The translations under genes and the position numbers were made by a program. Positions 29,952 through 38,897 of a stretch of 64,000 bases of DNA are shown here, piece after piece. The stretch comes from Chitinimonas koreensis. GTDB lineage: Bacteria > Pseudomonadota > Gammaproteobacteria > Burkholderiales > Chitinimonadaceae. The stretch covers positions 1,141,001-1,205,000 of the forward strand of contig NZ_CP060704.1 in NCBI RefSeq assembly GCF_014353015.1, written 5' to 3'. How positions within the stretch are numbered: position 1 is the first letter of the stretch; each line of letters opens with the position of its first letter. The notes under the pieces were generated by a model, which saw only the letters and a list, made by a program, of their open reading frames with translations, did no database searches and was not told where the DNA came from.

Positions 29952-30819
29952 GGGCGAGGGCGGCGAGCGCGTGGCGATAGCAGGAGTCGGGATCGAGCAC
30001 GACGGTCTCGATGCCGAGCGCGTCGGCGGCGCGGCGGTGGCGCGCGGCCAGCGCCGGCGAACCGACCAGGTGGAGCGGGCCGGCCCCGAGCGCGCCGAGC
30101 CGGCGGGCGGCGGCCCATTCGGCGCCGATCAAGAGGCCCGACAGCCGCGAGGCGCCTTCGGCCGCGGGCCAGACGTCGAGCAGCAGGCCGGCGCGGATCG
30201 AGAACAGCGCCGACAGGATGGGTTCTTCCATACCCTGCAGCAGGCCGGCATCGAAAGCCGCATCGTGGTCGTCCGGGCCCTGGGCGCAGGCGGCCAGGGC
30301 GCCGTGGGCGCGCAACTGGGCGTACAGCTCGCCGGTCATGAAGCTGCGGAAGCGCAGCACGCGGCCGCCTTCGAGCTGCACCCACTTGCTGTGGGTGCCG
30401 GGCAGCAGGTACCAGCCGTCGCGCCGGGCCTGCCGCCAGGCGCCGAGCAGCTGGGTCTCCTCGCCGCGCATCACGTCGGCCGGGCCCTGCGGCGGCCGCT
30501 GGCAGATGCCGGGCACGATGCGCTGGCCGTCGCCGAGCGGCAGCGCCGCGGCGGCCAGCGCGTCGAGCGCGGCCGGCGCCGGCAGGTAGGGCGCCTCGCG
30601 CCAGCCGCTGCGGCTGCCGATCATGCCCGACAGCCAGACCTCGGCCGGGCCGGCCGCCAGCCAGTCGCCGATCCAGCCGTGCAGCGAGGCGGCGAAATCC
30701 TGCTGCGCCGCCGTCAGCACGCCCTGGCCGTCCTCGCGCTTCTCGAGCAGCGTGCCGTCGCGCGCCACCCGGTAGGCGCGGCGGTTGCTGCTGCCCCAAT
30801 CGATCCCGATCACCTGCAT
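29935..30819 (-). CDS. dgoK: 2-dehydro-3-deoxygalactonokinase DgoK
   Basis: A 294-residue ASKHA-type sugar kinase that phosphorylates 2-keto-3-deoxygalactonate with ATP. The N-terminal IGIDWGSSNRRAYRV is the phosphate-1 motif. Other family sequences are LSGMIGSRSGWREAPY, RGEETQLLGA, PGTHSKWV and FRSFMTGELYAQL. The ATG at 30819 has GGGAGA close upstream and is preferred to longer starts. It is the first gene of the dgoK-dgoA unit, divergent from the dehydratase gene across a 342-base control region. Confidence 0.92.
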   Translation of the reverse strand: MQVIGIDWGSSNRRAYRVARDGTLLEKREDGQGVLTAAQQDFAASLHGWIGDWLAAGPAEVWLSGMIGSRSGWREAPYLPAPAALDALAAAALPLGDGQRIVPGICQRPPQGPADVMRGEETQLLGAWRQARRDGWYLLPGTHSKWVQLEGGRVLRFRSFMTGELYAQLRAHGALAACAQGPDDHDAAFDAGLLQGMEEPILSALFSIRAGLLLDVWPAAEGASRLSGLLIGAEWAAARRLGALGAGPLHLVGSPALAARHRRAADALGIETVVLDPDSCYRHALAALAHDHAR

Positions 30820-31161
30820 CGCATTCTCCCGCTTTCTCGAATTACGCCAGGCCGAGGAATAGGATCTTCCGGCTTGCCCTTTGGCTTCGAATTGAATTAT
30901 GTTACCGGTATCAGATCGTGGCAAGCCCGCTAGCCGGCAGGCTGCCGCGCAGCGAAATCCGCTGGACGGCGGCACTGCGGACCTGCCGGAGCACCGGCCT
31001 GGCGGGCCTGACCCGCGGGCCGGCCCAGCGGGCCGAACCCTCTTCACTCCTCTCTTCATCCGGAGCGTTCGCGGCGGCCCCCGCGGCCTGCCGCCTTTTC
31101 ATGCCCCGCCCCTCGCAGCCGGCCGCTGCGGCGGGCCCAACCCGACCGAGGTCCGTACCGC
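30820..31161. other. Divergent control region of the galactonate cluster
   Basis: This 342-base gap separates dgoK (minus) from the dehydratase gene (plus). The AT-rich part at 30885-30915 contains a LacI-type operator (listed separately). The remainder is GC-rich, with GGCC-rich inverted sequences around 31000-31035, and has no supported gene. Confidence 0.5.
30900..30913. promoter_or_regulatory. LacI-family operator-like palindrome TGTTACCGGTATCA
   Basis: Half sites TGTTACC and TGATACC (read on the other strand) agree at six of seven positions around a central CpG, the pattern bound by LacI/GalR regulators. Ten bases, GTTACCGGTA, are identical to the site at 47525-47534 ahead of the sugar-uptake operon that encodes a LacI regulator. 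The site lies 81 bases upstream of the dgoK start, between the divergent genes. Confidence 0.6.
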
Positions 31162-32889
31162 ATGTCATCCGACTCCAAGAAGCGCCGCTCGCAGCACTGG
31201 TTCGGCGGCACCGACAAGGACGCCTTCATCCACCGCTCGTGGATGAAGAACCAGGGCTTCGCGCCCGACAGCTTCGACGGCCGGCCGGTGATCGGCATCT
31301 GCAATACCTGGTCCGAGCTGACGCCGTGCAACGCCCATTTCCGCCAACTGGCCGACAAGGTGAAGGCCGGCGTGCTGCAGGCCGGCGGCCTGCCGCTCGA
31401 GTTCCCGGCCATGAGCCTCGGCGAGACCAATCTGCGGCCGACCGCGATGCTGTTCCGCAACCTCGCCGCGATGGAGGTCGAGGAGTCGATCCGCGCCAAT
31501 CCGCTCGACGGCGTGGTGCTGCTGGTCGGCTGCGACAAGACCACGCCCTCGCTGCTGATGGGCGCCGCCAGCGTCGACCTGCCGACCATCGTGCTGTCGG
31601 GCGGGCCGATGCTGAACGGCCGCTACCGCGGCGAGACCATCGGCTCGGGCACCCACGTGTGGAAGTTCAGCGAGGCGGTGCGCGCCGGCCAGATGACCGA
31701 GCACCAGTTCATGCAGGCCGAGAGCTGCATGTCGCGCAGCGCCGGCCACTGCATGACCATGGGCACCGCCTCGACCATGGCCTGCATGGTCGAGGCGCTC
31801 GGCGTCTCGCTGCCCGGCAACGCGGCGATCCCGGCGGTCGACAGCCGCCGCCACGCGCTGGCCCAGTTGACCGGCCGCCGCATCGTCGAGATGGTCGAAA
31901 GCGACCTCAGGCTGTCGCAGATCCTGACCCGGCCGGCGTTCGAGAACGCGATCCGTGCCAACGGCGCGATCGGCGGCTCGACCAATGCGGTGGTGCACCT
32001 GCTGGCGCTGGCCGGCCGCGTCGGCGTCGAGCTGAGCCTGGCCGACTGGGACCGGCTCGGCCGCGAGGTGCCGACGCTGGTCGACCTGCTGCCGTCGGGG
32101 CGTTTCCTGATGGAAGAGTTCTACTACGCCGGCGGCCTGCCGGTGGTGCTGCGGCGGCTGGCCGAGGCCGGCCTGCTGCACCGCGAGGCGCTGACGGTGA
32201 ACGGCGCGACCCAGGGCGACAACGTGATGGAAGCCGAGTGCTTCGACGACCAGGTGATCCGGCCGCTCGACGATGCGCTGGTGGCCAGCGGCGGCATCGC
32301 CGTGCTGCACGGCAACCTGGCGCCGGACGGCGCCATCCTCAAGCCCTCGGCCGCCAGTCCCGACCTGATGCAGCACACCGGCCGCGCGGTGGTGTTCGAC
32401 AGCATCGAGGACTACAAGGCGCGCATCGACGACCCGCTGCTCGACATCGACGCGAGCTGCGTGATGGTGCTGCAGAACTGCGGCCCCAAGGGTTATCCGG
32501 GCATGGCCGAGGTCGGCAACATGGGCCTGCCGCCCAAGTTGCTGGCCCAGGGCGTGACCGACATGGTGCGCATCTCCGACGCGCGCATGAGCGGCACCGC
32601 CTACGGCACGGTGATCCTGCACGCCGCGCCCGAGGCCGCCGCCGGCGGGCCGCTGGCGCTGGTGCGCGACGGCGACCTGGTCAGCGTCGACGTGGCCGGC
32701 CGCCGGCTGCACCTGCACGTCGACGACGCCGAGCTGGCGCGCCGCCGCGCCGAGTGGCAGGCGCCGACCCCGCCGGCCTCGGGTTACGCCAGACTGTATT
32801 TCGACCACGTGCAGCAGGCCGACAAGGGCGCCGACCTCGATTTCCTGGTCGGTTGCCGCGGCAGCGCGGTGCCGCGCGAGTCGCATTGA
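31162..32889 (+). CDS. IlvD/EDD-family sugar-acid dehydratase (galactonate/arabinonate type)
   Basis: A 575-residue iron-sulfur dehydratase of the L-arabinonate/D-galactonate/D-xylonate branch of IlvD/EDD. It converts an aldonate into its 2-keto-3-deoxy form. Cluster and magnesium motifs are ICNTWSELTPCN, LLVGCDKTTPSLLMGAASVD, MSRSAGHCMTMGTASTMAC, IGGSTNAVVHLLA and ISDARMSGTAYGTV. Length fits the sugar-acid branch. With DgoK and DgoA across the divergent promoter, the most likely substrate is D-galactonate; L-arabinonate or D-fuconate remain possible. It leads an apparent operon with the SDR and lactonase genes. Confidence 0.85.
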   Translation: MSSDSKKRRSQHWFGGTDKDAFIHRSWMKNQGFAPDSFDGRPVIGICNTWSELTPCNAHFRQLADKVKAGVLQAGGLPLEFPAMSLGETNLRPTAMLFRNLAAMEVEESIRANPLDGVVLLVGCDKTTPSLLMGAASVDLPTIVLSGGPMLNGRYRGETIGSGTHVWKFSEAVRAGQMTEHQFMQAESCMSRSAGHCMTMGTASTMACMVEALGVSLPGNAAIPAVDSRRHALAQLTGRRIVEMVESDLRLSQILTRPAFENAIRANGAIGGSTNAVVHLLALAGRVGVELSLADWDRLGREVPTLVDLLPSGRFLMEEFYYAGGLPVVLRRLAEAGLLHREALTVNGATQGDNVMEAECFDDQVIRPLDDALVASGGIAVLHGNLAPDGAILKPSAASPDLMQHTGRAVVFDSIEDYKARIDDPLLDIDASCVMVLQNCGPKGYPGMAEVGNMGLPPKLLAQGVTDMVRISDARMSGTAYGTVILHAAPEAAAGGPLALVRDGDLVSVDVAGRRLHLHVDDAELARRRAEWQAPTPPASGYARLYFDHVQQADKGADLDFLVGCRGSAVPRESH

Positions 32890-32910
32890 CGTTCTTGCAT
32901 TGATGTCCTC

Positions 32911-32977
32911 GTAGGAGCGGCTTCAGCCGCGAATGGCGGGAAGCCACCGGCGCTTTCGCGGCTGAAGCCGCTCCTGC
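32911..32977. repeat. Paired REP-like element (AGGAGCGGCTTCAGCCGCG)
   Basis: Two copies of a short palindrome-bearing unit, GGAGCGGCTTCAGCCGCGAA at 32914-32933 and its inverse at 32955-32974, form a large hairpin between the dehydratase and SDR genes. The same unit recurs as an inverted pair at 40579-40644 and as a single copy at 44184-44206. Confidence 0.85.
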
Positions 32978-33006
32978 AGGGCTTTTAACCTGACCTGGAA
33001 GTTTCC

Positions 33007-33777
33007 ATGAACCCAGACGCCTACGCCCGTTACCCCAGCCTGCGCGACCAGGTGGTGCTGGTCACCGGCGGCAGCTCCGGCATCGGCGCCGACATCGTCG
33101 CCGCCTTCGCCCGCCAGGGCGCCCGCGTGGCCTTCGTCGGCCGCAGCGCGGCCTCGGCCGCCAAGGTGGTCGCCAGCGTGCCCGGCACCGCCGTGCCGCC
33201 GCACTTCATCGCGGCCGATCTGGCCGACGTCGAGGCGCTGCGCGCCGCGGTGGCCGAGACGGTCGCCCGCTTCGGCGAGATCGGCGTGCTGGTCAACAAC
33301 GCCGCCAACGACGACCGCCACGATTTCCTCGACGTCACGCCCGAGTATTTCGACCAGCGCGTCGCGATCAACCTCAAGGCGCATTTCTTCGCCGCCCAGG
33401 CCGTCATCCCGTCGATGCGCCGGCGCGGCGGCGGCGCCATCGTCAATCTCGGCTCGACCAGCTGGAAGAACAAGGTCGCCGGCTACGCCGCCTACGCCAC
33501 CTGCAAGTCCGCCACCACCGGCCTGACCCGCAGCCTGGCGCGCGAGTTCGGCGGCGACGGCATCCGCGTCAACACGCTGACGCCGGGCTGGATCATGACC
33601 GAGCGGCAACTGGACAACTGGGTCGACGCCGCCGGCGAGCGGGCGATGGACGAGAACCATTGCCTGCCCGGCCGCATCCACGGCGCCGACGTCGCCAACC
33701 TGGCGCTGTTCCTGGCGGCGGCCGACAGCCGCATGATCACCGCCCAGGAATTCGTCATCGATGCGGGGTGGACATGA
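33007..33777 (+). CDS. SDR dehydrogenase, probable D-galactose 1-dehydrogenase
   Basis: A 256-residue short-chain dehydrogenase with cofactor motif TGGSSGIG (residues 21-28), NNAAN, catalytic Ser in LGSTSWKN and Tyr/Lys in YAAYATCK (YxxxK), and TPGWIMTE. Arg in AFVGRS after the second strand suggests NADP acceptance. Its ATGA overlap with the downstream lactonase gene, and its place between an aldonate dehydratase and a lactonase, point to oxidation of an aldose, most likely D-galactose, to the aldonolactone. Confidence 0.75.
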   Translation: MNPDAYARYPSLRDQVVLVTGGSSGIGADIVAAFARQGARVAFVGRSAASAAKVVASVPGTAVPPHFIAADLADVEALRAAVAETVARFGEIGVLVNNAANDDRHDFLDVTPEYFDQRVAINLKAHFFAAQAVIPSMRRRGGGAIVNLGSTSWKNKVAGYAAYATCKSATTGLTRSLAREFGGDGIRVNTLTPGWIMTERQLDNWVDAAGERAMDENHCLPGRIHGADVANLALFLAAADSRMITAQEFVIDAGWT

Positions 33778-34613
33778 GTACCGTACGTTGCCTGTGGGAG
33801 GCCCGGGCGCTGCTCGGCGAGGGGCCGGCCTGGATCGAAGCGCGCCAGCGGCTCTATTTCGTCGACATCAAGGCGCCGGCCGTGCATGCGCTCGACCTCG
33901 CCGATGGCACGCGCCACAGCTGGCCGATGCCGGCCGAGATCGGCTGGCTGATCCCGCACCCGGACGGCGGATGCTTCGTCGCCGGCCTGTGCGACGGCTT
34001 CGCGCTGCTGTGGCTGGAGCCCGAGGTGCGGATCGAATACCTGGCGCGGCCGCATGCCGATCGGCCCGAGCTGCGGCTCAACGACGCCAAGCTCGACCGC
34101 TGGGGCCATATCTGGGCTGGCTCGATGAACGACCCCGATCCAAGCCGGCCCGACGGCCGGCTGTACCGGCTCGATCCGGATGGGCAGTGGATGGTGGCGG
34201 ACGACGGCTACCACGTCTGCAACGGCCCGACCTTCAGCCCCGACGGCCGGACCCTGTATCACAACGACAGCTGGCTGGGCCGCGTCTACGCCTACGACCT
34301 CGACCCTTCCGGCACGCTGGGCAACAGGCGGCTGTGGCGCCAGTTCGGCGAGGGCGAAGGCCTGCCCGACGGCATGACCACCGACCGCGACGGCTGCCTG
34401 TGGATCGCCCAGTGGGGCGCCGGCCGGGTCGGCCGCTTCAGCCCGGCCGGCGAGCTGCTGCGCAGCATCGAGCTGCCGGCCTCGCAGATCACCAGCTGCG
34501 TGCTCGACGCGGACGAGAAGCGGCTGTTCGTCACCAGTGCGCGCAAATGGCTGAGCGACGCGCAGCTGGCGGCCGAGCCGCTGGCCGGCGCGGTGTTCGA
34601 GGTCACGCTGTAG
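33774..34613 (+). CDS. SMP-30/gluconolactonase-family lactonase
   Basis: A 279-residue six-bladed beta-propeller lactonase that would open galactono- or arabinono-lactone. Conserved metal ligands are visible: Glu in LLGEGPAW, Asn in LRLNDAKLDRWGHIWAGSMN, Asn in VCNGPTFSPDG, and Asp in GLPDGMTTDRDGCLWIAQW. The propeller strand pattern (LYFVDIKAPAVHALD; LYHNDSWLGRVYAYDLD) is clear. The start overlaps the SDR stop. It completes the set for galactose to 2-keto-3-deoxygalactonate. Confidence 0.88.
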   Translation: MSTVRCLWEARALLGEGPAWIEARQRLYFVDIKAPAVHALDLADGTRHSWPMPAEIGWLIPHPDGGCFVAGLCDGFALLWLEPEVRIEYLARPHADRPELRLNDAKLDRWGHIWAGSMNDPDPSRPDGRLYRLDPDGQWMVADDGYHVCNGPTFSPDGRTLYHNDSWLGRVYAYDLDPSGTLGNRRLWRQFGEGEGLPDGMTTDRDGCLWIAQWGAGRVGRFSPAGELLRSIELPASQITSCVLDADEKRLFVTSARKWLSDAQLAAEPLAGAVFEVTL

Positions 34614-34645
34614 CGGCGCGGCGGCGGCGCGCTTTCCCGCCCGCC

Positions 34646-34676
34646 GCGGCCCGCCGGATCGGATCCGGCGGGCCGC
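34646..34676. terminator. Long perfect GC hairpin after the lactonase gene
   Basis: GCGGCCCGCCGGATC at 34646-34660 and its exact complement at 34662-34676 are separated by one base, forming a 15-bp near-continuous palindrome 32 bases after the lactonase stop. There is no T run, so it is either a factor-assisted terminator or mRNA-end stabiliser. The remaining bases to 34912 hold the upstream region of the first chemoreceptor. Confidence 0.5.
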
Positions 34677-34912
34677 TCGTCGTTGGCCGTGGCCGGGCCG
34701 CGGCGTCCCGATGCTCGGCAGGCTGGCCGTGTCCCGGCGATGACAGCTGGGCGACGCCGGCTGGACGGCCTATATATTTCTAAGCAGCTCCGCCGACCCC
34801 GTCGAATGCCCGGATCGAAGAAGGCCGCAATCGTCCCTGGGAGCGATTGCCGAGGGTGACCGGTATCCAAATCGGAACGCCGCGGCGTTCGCGTTCGACT
34901 GGAGGAATCCCG

Positions 34913-36898
34913 ATGTCCCTTCTCGCTTCCATCAGCGTGCGGACCAAGCTTGCCCTCGTGGTGGCCGTCCCGCTCGCAGCCCTGCTCGTCGCCGCCGGTT
35001 CCATCGTCTGGAAGAACGCCGCCGGCGCCGCCGCGATGGGCGCCACCGTGACGCTGACCCGACTGCTGGGCCATGCCGGCAACCTCGCCCACGCGCTGCA
35101 GGGCGAGCGCGGCAATACCGCCGGCTTCCTGGCCGCCGGCGGCGCCGACGGCACGGCGCTGGCCGCCGCGCGCGGCAAGACCGACGCGGCGCGCACCACG
35201 CTGCAGCAGTTCGTCGCCGGCGCCGCGCTGCCGGAGCGGGTAGGCGAGGCGCTGGCGGCCTCCGAGCAGGCGCTCGGCGGACTCGCCGCGCTGCGCGGCG
35301 AGGTCGACGGCAGGTCGATCGAGCCGGCCAAGGCCTTCGACCGCTACAGCGGCTGGGTCGGCGAGGCGTCGGGCCTGGCCCAGACGGTGGCGCGCGAGAC
35401 CGCCGACGCCGGCCTGATGCGGCGCGGCATGTCGCTGGTGGCGCTGCTGTGCGTGATGGAACAGTCGGCGCGCGAGCGCGGCCTGCTCAATGGAGTGTTC
35501 ACCGCCAACCAGTTCGCGCCGGCCGCCCAGGCCCGGCTGACCGCCGCCGTGGCGCGGCAGGAGAGCTGCGAGCAGCAGTTCCTGGCGCTGGCCGAGGCGG
35601 CGGTGATCGACGCCTACCGCCAGCGCGGCCAGGAGCCGGCCTTCGCCGAGACGCGCCGGTTGCGCCAGCTGGCGCAGGACAAGGCGGCCGATGGCCAGTT
35701 CGGGGTCGATCCCAAACAGTGGTTCGCCACCGCCTCGCAGCGGCTCGACGGCCTCCTGGCGGTGCGCGACGCGCTGCTGGCCGACATCCGCAGCGAGGCC
35801 GAGAGCGAGCTGGCCACCGCGCGTACCGTGCTGTGGACCAGCCTGACGGTGGCGCTGGCGGTGCTGGCCTTCACCGTGTTCCTGGCCTGGCGCATCGCTC
35901 AGGCGATCGCCGGGCCGGTGGCCCAGGTCGAATCGCTGATGAGCCGGCTGCGCGACTCGCTCGACCTGACCCTGCACGCCCAGGTGCAGGGCAACGACGA
36001 GATCGCCCGCATCGCCGGGGCCTTCAATGCGCTGGTCGACACTTTCCAGCGCACTGTGCGCGAGGTCGACCAGTGCGCCGACGCGGTGGCGCGGGCCTCG
36101 GGCTCGCTGGCCGACACCACCGACCAGGTCTCGACCGCCACTCACAGCCAGGCCGAATCGGTCAACGGCATCGCCGCCTCGGTCGAGCAGGTCACCGTCA
36201 GCATCGCCACCATGGCGGCCTCGAGCCAGGAGAGCGAGGTCAAGGCCCACGACGCGCAGGAATGCTCGGTGCGCGGCCGCGAGGTGGCCGCCGCCGCGGC
36301 CGACCAGATGCGCCGCGTCGACAGCGCGGTCAGCGACGCGGCCGGCACCATCGTCCAGCTGTCGCAGCGCTCGAGCCAGATCGACGGCATCGTCGGCACC
36401 ATCCGCGACATCGCCGACCAGACCAACCTGCTGGCGCTCAACGCCGCCATCGAGGCGGCGCGGGCCGGCGAGCAGGGCCGCGGCTTCGCGGTGGTGGCCG
36501 ACGAGGTGCGCAAGCTGGCCGAGCGCGCCGCCAACGCGACGCGCGACATCAGCCAGCTGGTGGCGGCGATCCGTTCCGATACCGACTCGGCCGCGCGTGC
36601 CATGCGCGAATCGAGCGAGCGCATGGAGCAGGGCGTCGGCCTGGTCGGCGAGGTGTCGGCCGCGCTGGGCCAGATCCACGGCGGCACCGTCGGCACGCTC
36701 GACGCCGCGCGCGAGATCGCGGTCGCCATGGGCGAGCAGAAGGTCGCCAGCGAGACGGTGGCGCAGGCGATCGAGCGCATCGCCCAGATGACCGAGGAGA
36801 ACAGCCGCGCGGTGCAGCAGGCCGCCGAGCTGGCGCACAACCTGAGCCAGCTGTCGGGCCTAATGGCCGGCATCGTCGGCCGCTTCCGGCTCGCCTGA
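34913..36898 (+). CDS. Methyl-accepting chemotaxis protein with NIT sensor domain
   Basis: A 661-residue chemoreceptor. Membrane span 1 is at about residues 12-32. The periplasmic part (35-305) looks like a NIT (nitrate/nitrite-sensing-like) helical domain, with LAHALQGERGNTAGFLA and VMEQSARERGLLNGVFTANQF. Span 2 lies near 306-330, followed by HAMP and a cytoplasmic signalling domain with the hairpin tip GIVGTIRDIADQTNLLALNAAIEAARAGEQGRGFAVVADEVRKLAERAA. No C-terminal CheR pentapeptide is seen. GGAGGA precedes the ATG. A second NIT chemoreceptor follows 21 bases later, so the two are probably co-transcribed. Confidence 0.92.
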   Translation: MSLLASISVRTKLALVVAVPLAALLVAAGSIVWKNAAGAAAMGATVTLTRLLGHAGNLAHALQGERGNTAGFLAAGGADGTALAAARGKTDAARTTLQQFVAGAALPERVGEALAASEQALGGLAALRGEVDGRSIEPAKAFDRYSGWVGEASGLAQTVARETADAGLMRRGMSLVALLCVMEQSARERGLLNGVFTANQFAPAAQARLTAAVARQESCEQQFLALAEAAVIDAYRQRGQEPAFAETRRLRQLAQDKAADGQFGVDPKQWFATASQRLDGLLAVRDALLADIRSEAESELATARTVLWTSLTVALAVLAFTVFLAWRIAQAIAGPVAQVESLMSRLRDSLDLTLHAQVQGNDEIARIAGAFNALVDTFQRTVREVDQCADAVARASGSLADTTDQVSTATHSQAESVNGIAASVEQVTVSIATMAASSQESEVKAHDAQECSVRGREVAAAAADQMRRVDSAVSDAAGTIVQLSQRSSQIDGIVGTIRDIADQTNLLALNAAIEAARAGEQGRGFAVVADEVRKLAERAANATRDISQLVAAIRSDTDSAARAMRESSERMEQGVGLVGEVSAALGQIHGGTVGTLDAAREIAVAMGEQKVASETVAQAIERIAQMTEENSRAVQQAAELAHNLSQLSGLMAGIVGRFRLA

Positions 36899-36919
36899 CG
36901 GCCGGTACGGAGAACCCCG

Positions 36920-38746
36920 ATGGCCAGAATCAGTTTCCGGACCCGGCTGGCGCTGCTGGCCGGCGTGCCGATGGCGGGCTTCGTCGCGATGGCCGCCGCG
37001 GTGGTATACGACGCCGCCGGCACCGTCGCGGCGATGCGCGAAACCCGCGACCAGGTGGTGCTGATCCGCCTGAGCAGCCTGGCCGCCCACGCGCTGCAGA
37101 CCGAGCGCGGCCGCACCGCCGGCAAGCTGGCCGGCGCCGGCGACGCCGGCGGCCTGCTGGCGCAGGCGCGCGGCGCCTCCGACCAGGCGCTGGCCGCGCT
37201 GCAGCGCCAGGGCGGCGCGGCGGTGCCGGAGCAACTGGACCAGGCGGTGGCGCGGCTGCGCCAGGCGGCCGACGGCGGCGCGGTCGCGGCCGGCACGGCG
37301 GTGGCCAATTTCGACGGCTACAGCGAACAGATCGCCGGCCTGCTCGGCCTGGCTGGCGAGGCGGCCCGGCGCACGCGCGAGCCCGAACTGCTGCGCGACG
37401 AGATGGCCCTGCTGGCGCTGCTCTGCCTCAAGGAGGAATCGGCGCGCGAGCGCGGCATGCTCAACGGCGTGCTCAGCGCCGGCCAGTTCGCTGCCGGCGG
37501 CCGCGACCGCGTGCTGGCGGCGGCGGCGCGGCAGGATGGCTGCGAGCGCGAATTCCTGCTGTTCGCCGCGCCCGATCTGGCGGCCGACTACCGCCAGCGG
37601 CGCGAGGATCGCTCGTTCCGCGAGACTCGCCGGTTGCGCGACCAGGCGCTGGCCGAACCGGCCGGCATCGATCCGGGCCACTGGTTCGGCATCGCCAGCG
37701 CGCGCATCGATAGCCTGCATGCGCTGCACGACCGCCTGCTCGGCCGCATCGACCAGCTCGCCGAAAGCAAGCTGGCGACCGCCAGCGCTGCGCTGGCCGG
37801 CACCGCGGGCTGCGCCGTGCTGGTTGGCCTGCTGACCGTGCTGCTGCTGTGGTGGATCAGCAGCCGGCTGCTGCGCAGCCTCGGTGGCGAGCCCGACGAG
37901 GTGGAGGCGATCGCCCGGCGGGTGGCCGAGGGCGATCTGGACCAGCCGATCGCGCTGCGGCCGGGCGACCGCAGCAGCGTGCTGGCCGCCATGCGCCACA
38001 TGGTCGAGAGCCTGGCGCGCACCGCCGCCGAGCTGCAGGCCGAGGCGGCGCTGCTGCACGACGCCGCCCGGCAGGTCTGCACCGCATCGGAGGCGGTGGC
38101 GCAGGCCACCAGCGAGCAGGCGGCCGGCATCGAGGAGACCGCCGCCACCATGCAGCAGATCGCCGCGGCGGTCAGCGCCAACAGCGAGCACGCGCGCCGG
38201 ACCGCCGACATCGCCGCGCGGTCGAGCCAGGAGGCGGGCGAGGGCGACTACGCGGTGCGCGCCACGGTGAATGCCATGCGCACGGTGGCCGACCGCATCG
38301 GCTACGTCGACGAGATCGCCTACCAGACCAATCTGCTGGCGCTCAACGCCGCCATCGAGGCGGCGCGCGCCGGCCAGCACGGCAAGGGCTTCGCGGTGGT
38401 GGCCGGCGAGGTGCGCAAGCTGGCCGAGCGCTCGGGCCAGGCGGCGCGCGAGGTCGGCACCATGGCGACCGACAGCGTGCAGGCCGCCGAGCGCGCCGGC
38501 CAGGTGCTGAACCAGTTGCTGCCGTCGATCCACCATACCGCCGAGCTGGTCGATGCGATCTCGCGCAATTCGGCCGAACAGGCCGGCAGCGCGCTACAGA
38601 TCAACAGCACCATGAGCTACCTGTCGCAGGCGGTGCAGCAGAACGCCGTCACCGCCGAAGAGCTGTCGGCCACCGCCGAGGAGGTGCGCGACCTGGCCGA
38701 GGCTTTGCTGCGGCAGTCGGGATTCTTCAAGCTCAGCGCGGCCTAG
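36920..38746 (+). CDS. Second NIT-domain methyl-accepting chemotaxis protein
   Basis: A 608-residue chemoreceptor paralogous to its upstream neighbour. Span 1 is at about residues 8-30. The NIT-like periplasmic domain carries SLAAHALQTERGRTAGKLAG and LKEESARERGMLNGVLSAGQF. Span 2 is near 292-315 (TAGCAVLVGLLTVLLLWWI), then HAMP, then the signalling domain with AYQTNLLALNAAIEAARAGQHGKGFAVVAGEVRKLAERS. It is shorter than the first receptor in the HAMP/adaptor region. No pentapeptide tail. The stop codon TAG is followed immediately by a heptanucleotide repeat array. Confidence 0.92.
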   Translation: MARISFRTRLALLAGVPMAGFVAMAAAVVYDAAGTVAAMRETRDQVVLIRLSSLAAHALQTERGRTAGKLAGAGDAGGLLAQARGASDQALAALQRQGGAAVPEQLDQAVARLRQAADGGAVAAGTAVANFDGYSEQIAGLLGLAGEAARRTREPELLRDEMALLALLCLKEESARERGMLNGVLSAGQFAAGGRDRVLAAAARQDGCEREFLLFAAPDLAADYRQRREDRSFRETRRLRDQALAEPAGIDPGHWFGIASARIDSLHALHDRLLGRIDQLAESKLATASAALAGTAGCAVLVGLLTVLLLWWISSRLLRSLGGEPDEVEAIARRVAEGDLDQPIALRPGDRSSVLAAMRHMVESLARTAAELQAEAALLHDAARQVCTASEAVAQATSEQAAGIEETAATMQQIAAAVSANSEHARRTADIAARSSQEAGEGDYAVRATVNAMRTVADRIGYVDEIAYQTNLLALNAAIEAARAGQHGKGFAVVAGEVRKLAERSGQAAREVGTMATDSVQAAERAGQVLNQLLPSIHHTAELVDAISRNSAEQAGSALQINSTMSYLSQAVQQNAVTAEELSATAEEVRDLAEALLRQSGFFKLSAA

Positions 38747-38858
38747 GGTGTGAGGTGTGAGGTGTGAGGTGTGAGGTGTGAGGTGTGAGGTGTGAGGTGT
38801 GAGGTGTGAGGTGTGAGGTGTGAGGTGTGAGGCGGCAGGCGGCAGGCGGCAGGCGGCA
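38747..38858. repeat. Compound heptanucleotide array: (GGTGTGA)x12 then (GGCGGCA)x4
   Basis: Twelve exact copies of GGTGTGA (38747-38830) are followed without a gap by four exact copies of GGCGGCA (38831-38858), 112 bases in all. The array begins at the first base after the chemoreceptor stop codon. It has no spacers and is not CRISPR-like. Confidence 0.97.
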
Positions 38859-38897
38859 GGTGATTTCATCATGCGTCGCGCCCGACCGAGCTGCCTG

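Noticed and set aside
38747..38858. Possible CRISPR array
   Set aside because: Units are seven bases and contiguous, with no spacers, leader or cas genes.
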